This document shows, in pieces, positions 17,512 to 26,653 of a stretch of 64,000 bases of DNA (its first letter is position 1; each line of letters begins with the position of its first letter). Source of the stretch: [Clostridium] celerecrescens 18A (GTDB lineage Bacteria > Bacillota > Clostridia > Lachnospirales > Lachnospiraceae). Under the pieces are notes generated by a model that saw only the letters and a list, made by a program, of their open reading frames with translations, did no database searches and was not told the origin of the DNA. The position numbers and the translations under genes are program-made. Location of the stretch: the NCBI RefSeq assembly GCF_002797975.1, contig NZ_PGET01000001.1, positions 2,232,001 to 2,296,000 on the forward strand. Direction: 5' to 3'.

Positions 17512-19536
17512 TTAATCATATAAGAAACATGCTACCTCATGATGGTCTCCAACATCACGAAGTGCCGGAATTTCCTTGCGGCACCGCTCCCGTGCATGAT
17601 CACATCTGTCATGAAACGGACAGCCCGAAGGCCTGTTCGTAAGGCTTGGCACCTCACCTCTGATGGGTACCCGTTCTCTGGATTCCTCAACAGAAGGATC
17701 CGCCACCGGAACAGCGCTTAACAGTGTTTTTGTGTAAGGATGGAGCGTATTGCCATATAGCTCTTCACAATCCGCGATCTCCACCACTCTTCCCAGATAC
17801 ATGACCAGAATCCGATTGCTGATATGTTTCACAACCGCCAGGTCATGAGCAATGAATAAATAGGTGAGCCCCAGCTTGGACTGCAGCTCCTCCAGCAGGT
17901 TAATGATCTGTGCCTGAATGGAAACATCCAGTGCTGAGATAGGCTCATCGCACAGGATCAGATCCGGTTCGGAAGAAAGGGCTCTTGCAATTCCGATCCT
18001 CTGCCTCTGCCCACCGGAAAACTCATGGGGTACCCGGTACTTTAACGCAGGATCCAGTCCTACGATCCGGAACAGTTCATCCACCCTTGCATTGTATTCT
18101 TCCTTGTTTTTTACCAGCTTATGAAGAAGGAGGGATTCTCCCACAATGGACTCGGCCGTCTGCCTTGGATCCAGAGACGAGAACGGATCCTGAAAGATCA
18201 TGGATATCTTTCTTCTGAACGGATACATCTTTTTATCGTTAAACCCCGCAATATCCGTACCATTAAAAATGATCTGCCCCTCTTCGGGTTTGTACACCCT
18301 CATAATGCATCTGGCCAGAGTTGTTTTGCCGCAGCCTGATTCCCCTACGATGCCAAGAGTTTCTCCCTTTCTGACCGAAAATTCAATTTCCTCTATGGCT
18401 TTTACATCTCCCACCTTCTTCCGGATCATGCCTTTGTAGATGGGGAAATACTTCCGGACGTTTTTGACTTCCAGGCAGATATCCTCTCCGATTTCTATTC
18501 TTGGTGCCTTTTTTATTTCCTTAGCAGCAATTTCCTCCGCTTTTACCAACTTCTCTACTACCGACAAATGACATGCGGCAAAATGCCCCTTCCCGATTTC
18601 CTTGAGTTCAGGTTTTGGACTTTCCCTGCACTTATCCATACGGTATTCACAGCGCTCATAAAAGGGACAGAATTCCGGTCTGGAGGCAGGATTGGGCGGA
18701 AGTCCGTCAATGGGGATCAGGATACGGTCTTTGGGATCATCAAGCCTTGGGATCGCTCTGAGCAGTGCCCTGGTATATGGATGTTCCGGATCCGCAAACA
18801 GCCGTTTCGCATCTGTCATTTCCACAACACTGCCTGAATACATGACATAAATGCGCTCTGCAAACCTGGCCACGATCCCCAGATTATGTGTAACAATAAT
18901 GACTGCAGTATTTGTTTTCTTGGCAATATCCCTGATCATTTCCAACAGCTGGGCCTGAGTCGTCACATCCAGAGCAGTAGTCGCTTCATCGGCCACAAGT
19001 ATCGTGGGTTCCGATGACATGGCCATGGCTATCATAATACGCTGGCGCATACCGCCTGAAAACTGCTGAGGATAATAGCTGAAACGTTCTTCCGCATCCG
19101 GTATATTAACCAGCTTCAGCATCTCAATGGTGCGTTTTCTTGCCTCTTCCTTATTCAGCTTAAGATGCTCCATAATGTTTTCCTGGATCTGATAGCCTAT
19201 GGTCAAAACAGGATTTAATGAGGTCATGGGCTCCTGGAAGATCATACTCACTTTTCCGCCCCGCATTTGACGCATTTCCTCGCTGTTTTGACCATACTCC
19301 AGCATATTTCGTTGATCTCCCCGGATGTAGACCTCTCCCCCGGTGACTTTTCCGGGAGAACTGATCAGCTGCAGCATGCTCATCATGGTCACTGATTTCC
19401 CGCTTCCGGATTCGCCTACAATGCCAATGATTTCTCCCGGATTCAAATACATGGATACTTCATCCACAGCCTTCACGAGCTGGCCATCCGTTTTGAAACA
19501 GGTTTCAATATTTTTTATTTCCAACAAGTGTTCCAT
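17512..19536 (-). CDS. Fused oligopeptide-type ABC ATPase (DppD-DppF fusion)
   Basis: A 674-residue cytoplasmic protein in which the two ATPases of a Dpp/Opp importer are joined. The first half has Walker A GESGSGKS near 40, signature FSGGMRQR near 160 and a C-terminal oligopeptide motif CPFYERCEYRMDKC near 292. The second half repeats the scheme with GESGCGKT near 395, FSGGQRQR near 500 and CPFHDRCDHARERC near 640. The linker at about 320-350 is Lys/Glu-rich. It is preceded by the two permease genes and followed by the binding protein gene, giving a complete importer from a single ATPase gene. Confidence 0.92.
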   Translation of the reverse strand: MEHLLEIKNIETCFKTDGQLVKAVDEVSMYLNPGEIIGIVGESGSGKSVTMMSMLQLISSPGKVTGGEVYIRGDQRNMLEYGQNSEEMRQMRGGKVSMIFQEPMTSLNPVLTIGYQIQENIMEHLKLNKEEARKRTIEMLKLVNIPDAEERFSYYPQQFSGGMRQRIMIAMAMSSEPTILVADEATTALDVTTQAQLLEMIRDIAKKTNTAVIIVTHNLGIVARFAERIYVMYSGSVVEMTDAKRLFADPEHPYTRALLRAIPRLDDPKDRILIPIDGLPPNPASRPEFCPFYERCEYRMDKCRESPKPELKEIGKGHFAACHLSVVEKLVKAEEIAAKEIKKAPRIEIGEDICLEVKNVRKYFPIYKGMIRKKVGDVKAIEEIEFSVRKGETLGIVGESGCGKTTLARCIMRVYKPEEGQIIFNGTDIAGFNDKKMYPFRRKISMIFQDPFSSLDPRQTAESIVGESLLLHKLVKNKEEYNARVDELFRIVGLDPALKYRVPHEFSGGQRQRIGIARALSSEPDLILCDEPISALDVSIQAQIINLLEELQSKLGLTYLFIAHDLAVVKHISNRILVMYLGRVVEIADCEELYGNTLHPYTKTLLSAVPVADPSVEESRERVPIRGEVPSLTNRPSGCPFHDRCDHARERCRKEIPALRDVGDHHEVACFLYD

Positions 19537-19551
19537 TTTTGTCTCCTCCTA

Positions 19552-20406
19552 TCAAACCTCGCCCCTGAGTCTTGGATCCAAGGCATCCCGTACGCCATCG
19601 CCGAACATATTAAGGCAGATAACCAGCACCGCCACACAGACGCCCGGAGTAAGTGCAAACACAGGGTTTTGGAGAAGAAACAGCCGGCCGTCACTGACCA
19701 TACCGCCCCAGGAAGCAGTGGGCGCACTGATTCCAAGCCCGAGAAAACTAAGTCCAGCTTCTGCCAGAATGGTCTGTCCTACCTGCTGGGTCATCATGAC
19801 AATAATAGGTGAGATGCTGTTGGGCAGAATGTGTTTCAGCATCAGCCTGAAATTTTTGTTGCCCTGCAGCTTTCCTGCCATGATATAATCCGCCTGTTTG
19901 ATTGTAAGAACCTGTCCTCTCATCATTCGGACGTAACCTGCCATGGAGGATATTCCCAGAATGATCGCTAAGTTGCGGATTCCGCTTCCAAATACGGCTG
20001 TCAGGGCCATTGCCAGGATGATCTGAGGGATGGCACGGATAGCTTCCATGATTCTTGTAATTACATCATCCACAATCCCACCGAAATACCCTGCGACCAT
20101 TCCGAAAAAAGTACCTGCAATGCAGGCAATCATCACTGCAAACACACCGATGATCAGGCTGACCCTGGTTCCATATATGATCCTGCTCAGCACGTCCCGC
20201 CCGTAATTATCTGTCCCCAGAATATGATCTTTGCCCGGTCCCTGTAAAAAGGAGGCAAAATCCGCATAATTCGGATCATAAGGTGCGATCAAAGGTGCAA
20301 ATACGGCCATGAGAACAAAGACCGCAACTATAATGGCGCTGAAAGCGGCAACCTTTCTCGCAAACAATGTCCTAACTGTTTTTTTCCATCTTCCGTTATT
20401 TTTCAT
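19552..20406 (-). CDS. Oligopeptide-type ABC permease, DppC-like
   Basis: A 284-residue membrane protein with an N-terminal cytoplasmic segment, a first membrane span at about 18-40 and the inner-membrane permease domain from about 85 on. The APYDPNYADF and GTDNYGRDVLSRIIYGTR motifs are characteristic of DppC/OppC, and the coupling-loop EAA-type motif EAGLSFLGLG lies near 235. It starts 12 bases after the stop of the DppB-like gene and ends 15 bases before the fused ATPase gene. It forms the import channel together with the gene product at 20419-21363. Confidence 0.92.
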   Translation of the reverse strand: MKNNGRWKKTVRTLFARKVAAFSAIIVAVFVLMAVFAPLIAPYDPNYADFASFLQGPGKDHILGTDNYGRDVLSRIIYGTRVSLIIGVFAVMIACIAGTFFGMVAGYFGGIVDDVITRIMEAIRAIPQIILAMALTAVFGSGIRNLAIILGISSMAGYVRMMRGQVLTIKQADYIMAGKLQGNKNFRLMLKHILPNSISPIIVMMTQQVGQTILAEAGLSFLGLGISAPTASWGGMVSDGRLFLLQNPVFALTPGVCVAVLVICLNMFGDGVRDALDPRLRGEV

Positions 20407-20418
20407 GATTCTGTCTCC

Positions 20419-21363
20419 TTATTCATAGCGGACTCTTGGGTCAACCACTGCATATAAAATATCCGTCATAAGGTTGATGATACAGGATACAAGAGCCGTG
20501 ACCAGAACACATGCCTGAACAACCGGAATATCCCTTGACTGAATGGCCTTTACAAATAATGAGCCCATTCCGGGAATGTTAAAAACGGATTCTACAAACA
20601 TGGATCCTGCCAGCATGGAACCGAGGCGCATCCCCAGGATGGTAATAACAGGAATTAGGGCATTTTTAAGCGCATGGAGATAAATGACCCTTCGCTGTGA
20701 AATTCCCTTGCTTCTGGCTGTCCTGACATAATCCTGGCGGATAACCTCCAGCATACTGGAACGTGTCTGTCTGGTTACCGTAGCAATTCCTCCTAGCGCA
20801 AGACAGAACAGAGGCATAATGGTCTGTCTTACGCCCGTCACCAGATCCACGTGAAACCATGTAAACCCATAAGATGGAAGCCAGCCAAGCTTCATGGCAA
20901 ATACATACATGACTAGCAGGGCAATCCAGAACTGAGGCAGACAGGCCGTTATATTGGCGATCAGGGTTACCGCCGTATCCGCCGGCCTGCCCCTGTATAC
21001 TGCGCTTATAACCCCAAAAAGTATTCCAAGAGGAATGCTTATTATGAATGCACTGATTGAAAAAAACAATGTAATCGGTATTCGTTCATTAATGATTTCC
21101 AACGTACTTTTATGAAACTGTGTAGATTGTCCCCAGTCACCCTGGAGCGCTCCTCCCAGCCAGCTGAAGTACCTGTGAAGGACAGGCTGATCCAATTTTA
21201 ATTCATGATATACCCTGTCGTATTCTTCCTGCGATACTTCTGATCCCAGCATGGCATAAACCGGGTCTCCGGGAATCAGGGATACCAGCATGAATGTAAA
21301 AATGGATATGAGAAAAATGATCAATATCATCTGTCCCGTGCGTTTTGCTATGTATGCCTTCAT
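20419..21363 (-). CDS. Oligopeptide-type ABC permease, DppB-like
   Basis: A 314-residue, six-span membrane protein of the DppB/OppB family. The N-terminus KRTGQMILIIFLISIFTFML and the stretch SLIPGDPVYAMLG are typical, as is the late motif ESVFNIPGMGSLFVKAI near residue 258, followed by DILYAVVDPRVRYE at the C-terminus. It is the first gene of the importer operon, transcribed away from the LysR gene at 21657. The promoter must lie in the AT-rich 293-base divergent region 21364-21656. Confidence 0.92.
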   Translation of the reverse strand: MKAYIAKRTGQMILIIFLISIFTFMLVSLIPGDPVYAMLGSEVSQEEYDRVYHELKLDQPVLHRYFSWLGGALQGDWGQSTQFHKSTLEIINERIPITLFFSISAFIISIPLGILFGVISAVYRGRPADTAVTLIANITACLPQFWIALLVMYVFAMKLGWLPSYGFTWFHVDLVTGVRQTIMPLFCLALGGIATVTRQTRSSMLEVIRQDYVRTARSKGISQRRVIYLHALKNALIPVITILGMRLGSMLAGSMFVESVFNIPGMGSLFVKAIQSRDIPVVQACVLVTALVSCIINLMTDILYAVVDPRVRYE

Positions 21364-21545
21364 TTCATCTTTATAGCAGGAGCTTATATCCTGCCATATT
21401 CCTCCCTCCCTGTATAACTCCTTTTTTTATTTCCACTGTTTTTGCTATTTTCATTATTGTTTTTCTCTGATATAATAACAAAATAGCTGATTTTTAATTG
21501 ATAATGCTTCATCTCCTTTTTTTTATATAATTTTTTACTACTTTC

Positions 21546-21577
21546 AAGTTATAATTATATCTTTAATTATGCAACTT
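21546..21577. promoter_or_regulatory. Candidate LysR binding dyad in the divergent importer/LysR promoter region
   Basis: ATAATTA (21551-21557) and TAATTAT (21564-21570) form an interrupted palindrome with a 6-base centre, flanked by AAGTT and AACTT. Its location between the divergent LysR gene and importer operon is right for a LysR site, but AT-rich dyads also arise by chance in this DNA. Confidence 0.35.
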
Positions 21578-21656
21578 TTCCAATAACCCTTTCCTATTTT
21601 TATTATAGCCTTTGCTTATAATAAAAATGATACATTTTAAGAAAGCAGGAACTTCC

Positions 21657-22574
21657 ATGGACATCAGATATCTGGAATACATACTTGCCCTGGCTGAGAC
21701 CGGAAATATGACCAGGGCTGCCAAAAAGCTTTACGTATCGCAGCCCACCCTCAGTCAATTTCTTACCAAGCAGGAAACAGAACTGGGGACTCCCCTGTTT
21801 CAAAGATCCAGCGGTACCTATACACTTACACCGGTAGGCAGCCTCTATGCGGAATATGCCAGAAAGGTAATCTCCTTAACGGACTCCCTGGAAAAAGACA
21901 TCAAACGTGTTTCCAACACCAGCCGTATCCGCATAGGTACATCCGCTTCCAGTGCCCTGCAGATGCTGTCCAGCATCCTGGCTGATTTCCGCAAGTATTA
22001 CCCCAAGGTAGAACTGGTTTTATCAGACGATAATCTTCGTTCCACCAGCAACCTCATCTTCAGGGGCGAACTGGATCTTGCCTTTGTAACGGCCAATTCC
22101 CTGGAACAATACAAGGGACAGAGTATTGAATTGAAAAAGGAAGAAGTTGTATTTGCAGCGCCCAGCATCCATCCCTATTGCCAGAAGCTAAGCGGAAGCC
22201 GTAACCGGACCTTAAACAGCCAGCAGCTTTTGGAGCACTTTGATAAATATCCGTTTATTTTACAGCATAAAGGTTCCTGTATCAGATATCTGGTCGAAGA
22301 TTTTTTTGACAAACAGGATTTTAACCCGACCATAGCCTGCAGCACTTCCCATGCCCAATCCATTTGTGATATGGTATCAAGCAATATTGGAGTAGGCTTT
22401 ATCCCGGCAGGGAATGAAGTTTCCACGAAACAAATTACCTTTTTTTCGCTGGAACCGAGAATATACCGGATTCACTCCATCCTTTACCGGAAAGATTTGA
22501 TCATGAATCCTCCCCATAAATATTTGATTGAGCTGGCTCAGGCATATGTAAATACCAGTTGGAACCAATCTTAA
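21657..22574 (+). CDS. LysR family transcriptional regulator, probable controller of the oligouronide importer
   Basis: A 305-residue LysR-type regulator. I start it at the ATG at 21657 (MDIRYLEYIL), the standard LysR N-terminus, with AGGAA a few bases upstream; an in-frame ATG at 21612 would add a non-conserved tail. The helix-turn-helix is GNMTRAAKKLYVSQPTLSQF (about 17-36). The co-inducer domain spans about 90-300. Being divergent from the ABC importer operon, it most likely controls that operon and itself, responding to a pathway intermediate. The effector is unknown. Confidence 0.9.
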   Translation: MDIRYLEYILALAETGNMTRAAKKLYVSQPTLSQFLTKQETELGTPLFQRSSGTYTLTPVGSLYAEYARKVISLTDSLEKDIKRVSNTSRIRIGTSASSALQMLSSILADFRKYYPKVELVLSDDNLRSTSNLIFRGELDLAFVTANSLEQYKGQSIELKKEEVVFAAPSIHPYCQKLSGSRNRTLNSQQLLEHFDKYPFILQHKGSCIRYLVEDFFDKQDFNPTIACSTSHAQSICDMVSSNIGVGFIPAGNEVSTKQITFFSLEPRIYRIHSILYRKDLIMNPPHKYLIELAQAYVNTSWNQS

Positions 22575-22594
22575 CTAATCATTACAGAAAGGCA

Positions 22595-22635
22595 AAAAGG
22601 AAATCCCTGATACTTGCAAAAGTATCTGGAATTCC
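22595..22635 (+). terminator. Terminator of the LysR gene
   Basis: GATACTT (22609-22615) pairs with AAGTATC (22620-22626) around GCAA, extended by AAGGAAATCC against GAATTCCCTT with small bulges, and followed by a TTTTTT run. Confidence 0.82.
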
Positions 22636-22683
22636 CTTTTTTCATTTTACTATGTTTGAGCCAGGATCTGCTGCCTATTGCAT

Positions 22684-22734
22684 AAAAAAACCTTCAAGCC
22701 CGGCAGATTACCTGCCGACAGCTTAAAGGTTTTA
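22684..22734 (-). terminator. Terminator of the rubredoxin gene
   Basis: AACCTTCAAGC pairs with GCTTAAAGGTT (one mismatch), and CGGCAG (22701-22706) with CTGCCG (22712-22717). On the minus strand the stem ends in a run of seven T. Confidence 0.85.
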
Positions 22735-22757
22735 TTTGCGTCCAAATGGCCACAATC

Positions 22758-22916
22758 TTACTCTTCAACAAACATGTCCTTACCAACGCCGCAAACTGGG
22801 CATACCCAATCTTCGGGTAAATCTTCAAATGCAGTACCTGGCTCGATACCAGAGTCTGGATCACCGATTTCAGGATCGTACACATATCCGCATGGCTCAC
22901 AAACATACTTTCCCAT
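22758..22916 (-). CDS. Rubredoxin
   Basis: A 52-residue one-iron electron carrier of the anaerobic cytoplasm. The two metal knuckles are CEPC (Cys 6 and 9) and CPVC (Cys 39 and 42), with the classical [14 protein letters not shown] between them. I choose the start at 22916 ([10 protein letters not shown]) because AAAGGAGGTGA lies just ahead; an upstream in-frame ATG at 22940 sits on top of that ribosome site and is unlikely. It has its own promoter (22950-22978) and terminator. It may serve peroxide or superoxide reduction, but no partner gene is adjacent. Confidence 0.95.
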   Translation of the reverse strand: MGKYVCEPCGYVYDPEIGDPDSGIEPGTAFEDLPEDWVCPVCGVGKDMFVEE

Positions 22917-22949
22917 CCCTATCACCTCCTTTAACTTCACTGTGCTTTC

Positions 22950-22978
22950 TTTATAGCATATTATACCATTTTTATCAA
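22950..22978 (-). promoter_or_regulatory. Sigma-A promoter of the rubredoxin gene
   Basis: On the minus strand TTGATA (22978-22973) and TATAAA (22955-22950) are 17 bp apart, about 35 bases upstream of the rubredoxin start. Confidence 0.6.
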
Positions 22979-23028
22979 TAGATTTATTTCACATGTCCTA
23001 TTATTTATTTCTCCGAAGACCCTGTTAT

Positions 23029-23373
23029 TTATAAAAAATCTTCTCTCATAGGTGTAAAAATATCTACCAATATCCCCTTTTCAAGGCAAACGCATCCATG
23101 GACGATGCCATCCTGCTTTAAAAGAGTATCTCCTGCCTCTACGATCTTCTTTTCATCACCAATGGTGAACTCAAACTTACCGCTGGCAACATAGGTGATC
23201 TGGGTATGGGGGTGGCTGTGGAGGCTTCCTATAGCCCCCTTTTCAAACTGGTTTTCCACACACATCATTCCATCACAGTATGCCAGAACCTTTCTGACAA
23301 CGCCATCTGAAGCCTGAACTCCTTCTATATCCTTATTAAATACCCACATCTGATCTTTCTCCGGCTTTTTCAT
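23029..23373 (-). CDS. kdgF: KdgF-like cupin protein
   Basis: A 114-residue single-domain cupin. The metal ligands fit the KdgF pattern H-x-H-x3-Q ... H: His 52 and 54 and Gln 58 in LHSHPHTQITYV, and His 92 in IVHGCV. KdgF converts the unsaturated 4,5-uronates released by polysaccharide lyases into linear keturonates. That activity would connect the lyase-like protein at 13690 with the uxu genes next door. It lies 33 bases downstream of the ArsC-like gene and is probably cotranscribed with it. Other small cupins look alike, so the function rests on ligand pattern plus context. Confidence 0.75.
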   Translation of the reverse strand: MKKPEKDQMWVFNKDIEGVQASDGVVRKVLAYCDGMMCVENQFEKGAIGSLHSHPHTQITYVASGKFEFTIGDEKKIVEAGDTLLKQDGIVHGCVCLEKGILVDIFTPMREDFL

Positions 23374-23406
23374 CTTGTCTTCTCCTTGCTCCTTCCTTTT
23401 ATAAGC

Positions 23407-23748
23407 CTAACTCCAATTTTTCCACACCTCCGGCCGGTATCCAATCGTAGCCAGCCTTCCGTTTCTTACAATCGGAGTTTTCAGTACCTTCTGGTTCTCT
23501 AAGACCTTTTCATCTTTATCCTCACCGGCAATGTATCTGATAAGCGTCAGGGCTTCCTGATCCTTGCATTTTTCATCAAGCATAGCATCCAATCCTCCTA
23601 CTGCCAGTTTGACTCCATTATACTCGCCTTTGCTCAGCCCCTTTTCTTTCATATCAATAAACTGGTATTTGATTCCGCGTTCCTTAAAATAGCGTTCTGC
23701 CTTCTTGGTCTCAAAACATTTTCCGGTTCCAAAAATTTGTATATTCAC
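23407..23748 (-). CDS. ArsC/Spx-family thioredoxin-fold protein
   Basis: A 113-residue protein of the ArsC/Spx/YffB-like family. It begins with the thioredoxin-type strand and a single cysteine, FGTGKCFETKKAERYF (Cys 11), and ends in the cis-proline region KTPIVRNGRLATIGYRPEVWKNW. It lacks a second nearby Cys, so it is not a Spx CXXC switch. Whether it reduces arsenate is doubtful; many such proteins are of unknown redox function. A separate LMW-type arsenate reductase is encoded at 31960. It has its own promoter and is followed by the cupin gene. Confidence 0.8.
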   Translation of the reverse strand: MNIQIFGTGKCFETKKAERYFKERGIKYQFIDMKEKGLSKGEYNGVKLAVGGLDAMLDEKCKDQEALTLIRYIAGEDKDEKVLENQKVLKTPIVRNGRLATIGYRPEVWKNWS

Positions 23749-23790
23749 GGGCCTTGTCCACCTTTCTGGTACGTTCTTCCTGACAGGCCC

Positions 23791-23835
23791 ATTATAACAC
23801 AGGGAACCCTTGGTTTCAATAACCAGGGGTTCTCC
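23791..23835 (-). promoter_or_regulatory. Promoter of the ArsC-like gene overlapping the uxuB end hairpin
   Basis: TTGAAA (23819-23814) and TATAAT (23796-23791) are 17 bp apart on the minus strand. The -35 box lies in the loop of a stem formed by GGGAACCCTTGGTT (23802-23815) and AACCAGGGGTTCTCC (23821-23835), which may also act as the end hairpin of the uxuB transcript. Confidence 0.6.
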
Positions 23836-23847
23836 ATTTTCATCGTC

Positions 23848-25461
23848 TTATTTTACATACCGCTGCAGTGTCTTTCTCACTGCTCCAGGGCCCTCTAACA
23901 TTTCATAAAGCATAGCTTCAATTTTTCCGGAAAGGCCGGCTTTAACCAAATCAGTTCCAAAAAGAACAGGATTGGACAAGATCTCTTCAAGTCCCTCTTT
24001 TCCTTCAGGCTTTTCTCCCAGCCTGATTCCCTTTAACTGTTCTTTTAATTCTGAAAGCATTGGATCACTGCTGATCTCCATGGCATTTCCCTCATCATCC
24101 ACACCCAGGAGATAACGGAGCCAGCCGGCAATTGCCAGAGGAATAGCGGTCAGAGTCTGCACATCCAGATTATCATCTGCCAGATAAGCCTTTATGGTCT
24201 CTCCAAAACGGATGGGGATCTTCTGGCTGGTATCGGTTGCGATTCTCTGTGGAGCATCCGGAATAAATGGATTTGGCAGTCGGTATTCAATAACCTCCCT
24301 GATAAAATCCTCAGGGCTTAAGATTCCCGGATCTGTAACCACCGGAAGGCCCTCTTTGTAGCCGATCTGCTCTACAAGGGCCGTTAAGTCCTCATCTCTC
24401 ATCTCTGCTGCAATGCTGTTATATCCTAACAGACAGCCGTACACTGCCAGTGCCGTGTGCAGAGGATTTAAGCAGGTGGTAACCTTCATACGCTCTGTCT
24501 TATTTACCGTATCCCGGTCCGTCATGTATACCCCTGCCTTATGAAGTGCCGGACGTCCGTTTGGAAAGCGGTCTTCTACCACTAAATACTGAGGAATCTC
24601 TGCATTGACAAATGGGGCAATGTATGTGTTTTTGCTGGTGATGATGGGCGCCATATCGTCGATTCCATCCTCCTCCAGTAATTTTTGTACCACTTCAGCA
24701 GGCCGCGGAGTGATCTTATCGATCATGGACCAGGGGAAGGAAACCTTGTTTTCATCCTGAACCCAGGAAAGGAAACTCTCGGAAGCATAACCTTTTTTTG
24801 TCCATGCTTCAGCGATGGATACGATACTGTCCCTTAATTTTTCTCCGTTATGGCTGCAATTGTCCATGCTGACCAGTGCCAAAGGAGAACCTCCTGCAAG
24901 ATACCGTTTAAGAAGAAGGGCTGTCACCACGCTCATGGCATGGCTGGCTTTTTCCGGGCCCTCTTCCATATCCTTTTCCACAACAGGAAAAAGCTCTCCA
25001 CGGAAATTGGCAAGTGCATATCCTTTTTCAGTGATGGTAAAGCTCACCATCTGAAGAGAAGGGTTCTCAAACGTCTGCACCAGATATCCAAAATCCGTTT
25101 CATTGCTCACATCAGCCTTTACGCCCCTTGCAACGCTTGCCACGACCTCCCGGTCCATAGTTCCATCCGGTTTTAGGCTGACCATCATGGTCATATTATC
25201 AAAGGGGGTATATATTTTATCAATAATATCATAATCAAAGGTATCTGTCGCGATGATGCCGCTATCCTCAAGTCCTTCGTTCAGCAGGCGCTGCTGCAGA
25301 ACTGCGATGAATCCCCGGAAAATATTCCCTGCTCCAAAATGGATCCATTTCGGCGACTTATCCGTGTTTGACCTCATTTTTTCCCAGTCAAATTCCGGCA
25401 TCTTTACGGAAGCCTTTTCCCAGGCTTCCAGGTTTGTTAAACAGGACCGATTCAGTTTCAT
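23848..25461 (-). CDS. uxuB: Fructuronate reductase / mannitol dehydrogenase family protein
   Basis: A 537-residue NAD-dependent long-chain polyol dehydrogenase that reduces D-fructuronate to D-mannonate. The Rossmann-type start WIHFGAGNIFRGFIA is visible near residue 38, and family landmarks MVSFTITEKGY, DNCSHNGEKLRDSI, FPWSMIDKITPRP and the catalytic-type KTERMKVTTCLNPLHT follow. I start it at 25461 (MKLNRSCL), where AGGAGG precedes at suitable distance and which lies 13 bases after the uxuA stop; an in-frame ATG at 25503 would overlap uxuA. With uxuA it forms the central hexuronate pathway. Confidence 0.92.
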   Translation of the reverse strand: MKLNRSCLTNLEAWEKASVKMPEFDWEKMRSNTDKSPKWIHFGAGNIFRGFIAVLQQRLLNEGLEDSGIIATDTFDYDIIDKIYTPFDNMTMMVSLKPDGTMDREVVASVARGVKADVSNETDFGYLVQTFENPSLQMVSFTITEKGYALANFRGELFPVVEKDMEEGPEKASHAMSVVTALLLKRYLAGGSPLALVSMDNCSHNGEKLRDSIVSIAEAWTKKGYASESFLSWVQDENKVSFPWSMIDKITPRPAEVVQKLLEEDGIDDMAPIITSKNTYIAPFVNAEIPQYLVVEDRFPNGRPALHKAGVYMTDRDTVNKTERMKVTTCLNPLHTALAVYGCLLGYNSIAAEMRDEDLTALVEQIGYKEGLPVVTDPGILSPEDFIREVIEYRLPNPFIPDAPQRIATDTSQKIPIRFGETIKAYLADDNLDVQTLTAIPLAIAGWLRYLLGVDDEGNAMEISSDPMLSELKEQLKGIRLGEKPEGKEGLEEILSNPVLFGTDLVKAGLSGKIEAMLYEMLEGPGAVRKTLQRYVK

Positions 25462-25474
25462 AAATCCATGCCTC

Positions 25475-26557
25475 CTATTTTCTATTTTTATGGGTCTTAT
25501 CAATGGCTTCCCAAAGACCTAACAGATAATTTGCTCCAATGGCCCGGTCATACAGACCATATCCAGGACGAGCCTGCTCTCCCCAGATCATGCGGCCGTG
25601 ATCCGGACGGATATATCCTTCAAAGCCAGATTCATACAAAGCCTCTACAATGGCAAACATATTTAAATCCCCGCAGGAAGAAAGATGAGCCGCTTCATCA
25701 AAATCCTTTTCCGAAATATGGTGCACATTCCTGATGTGGGCAAAATGAATCCGCTTCCTGTTTCCAAACTCCCGCATCATGGCCGGAATGTCATTGCTTA
25801 AATCGCTTCCCAGACTGCCGGTGCATAAGGTCAGTCCATTATAGGGATTGCTGTTTAAATCAAGAAATGTCCGGATATTTTCCGCATTGGTAATGACCTT
25901 TGGAAGTCCATAAAGAGGCCATGGCGGATCATCTGGATGAATTGCCATCTTAATGTCATACTTCTCCGCATAAGGAACTACTGCATCCAGAAAATATTTC
26001 ATATTGTTCCAATATTGCTCCCGTGTCATGGACTGATAAAACTCAATGTCCTGAGCCATGGCATAAAGCCGCTCCGGTTCCCAGCCCGGAAGGGAGTATC
26101 CTCTTGCTTTTCCCTCCATGGCCTTTGCCATCTTTTCCGGATTCATCTGAAGAACCTCATCATGACGGTAAGCCATAACATAACTTCCATCTTCCGTCTG
26201 ATAAGCAAGATCACTTCGTGCCCAGTCCATTACAGGCATAAAATTATAGCAGAGACATTTGACCCCAACAAGGCTTAAATGCTCCAGGGTCTTTATATAA
26301 GCATCAATATACTCATCCCTGGTGGAAAGGCCTTTCTTTATGTCTTCATGAATATTGACGCTTTCGATAACCTCCATCTCAAGACCGGCTTCATTGATCT
26401 CCTTTTTCAAGGCTTTTAAGGTCTCCAGGGGCCAGACTTGTCCCACGGGTACCTTGGGCAGGCAGGTAGCCACACCGGAAACCCCCGGTGTCTGGCGGAT
26501 CTGGTCAAGGGTCACGCTGTCATCCCCAAAGGGAAACCAACGCATAATCATTTTCAT
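25475..26557 (-). CDS. uxuA: Mannonate dehydratase
   Basis: A 360-residue UxuA that dehydrates D-mannonate to 2-keto-3-deoxy-D-gluconate. Diagnostic motifs are MKMIMRWFPFGDDSVTL at the start, YNFMPVMDWARSDL near 108, KMAIHPDDPPWPLYGLPKV near 205, LCTGSLG near 245, HFAHIRNV near 275 and IRPDHGRMIWGE near 320. It is first in the uxuAB transcript, which is preceded by a perfect 12-bp palindrome at 26642-26653. The product feeds the KDG kinase/aldolase steps, whose genes are not in this window. Confidence 0.95.
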   Translation of the reverse strand: MKMIMRWFPFGDDSVTLDQIRQTPGVSGVATCLPKVPVGQVWPLETLKALKKEINEAGLEMEVIESVNIHEDIKKGLSTRDEYIDAYIKTLEHLSLVGVKCLCYNFMPVMDWARSDLAYQTEDGSYVMAYRHDEVLQMNPEKMAKAMEGKARGYSLPGWEPERLYAMAQDIEFYQSMTREQYWNNMKYFLDAVVPYAEKYDIKMAIHPDDPPWPLYGLPKVITNAENIRTFLDLNSNPYNGLTLCTGSLGSDLSNDIPAMMREFGNRKRIHFAHIRNVHHISEKDFDEAAHLSSCGDLNMFAIVEALYESGFEGYIRPDHGRMIWGEQARPGYGLYDRAIGANYLLGLWEAIDKTHKNRK

Positions 26558-26641
26558 GTTTGAATACCTCCGTTTCCTTACTCCTTATTCTTTTCTAAAT
26601 ACAATTGTTTGTGACTATTAAGTCCTGACTTAAGTATATAT

Positions 26642-26653
26642 CTAGTATACTAG
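26642..26653. promoter_or_regulatory. Palindromic operator candidate upstream of uxuA
   Basis: CTAGTATACTAG is a perfect 12-bp palindrome about 85 bases upstream of uxuA. A close relative, ACTAGTATACAAGT, precedes the GntR gene at 27565-27578. Two matching sites in front of the regulator and its likely target suggest a GntR operator. Confidence 0.65.
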
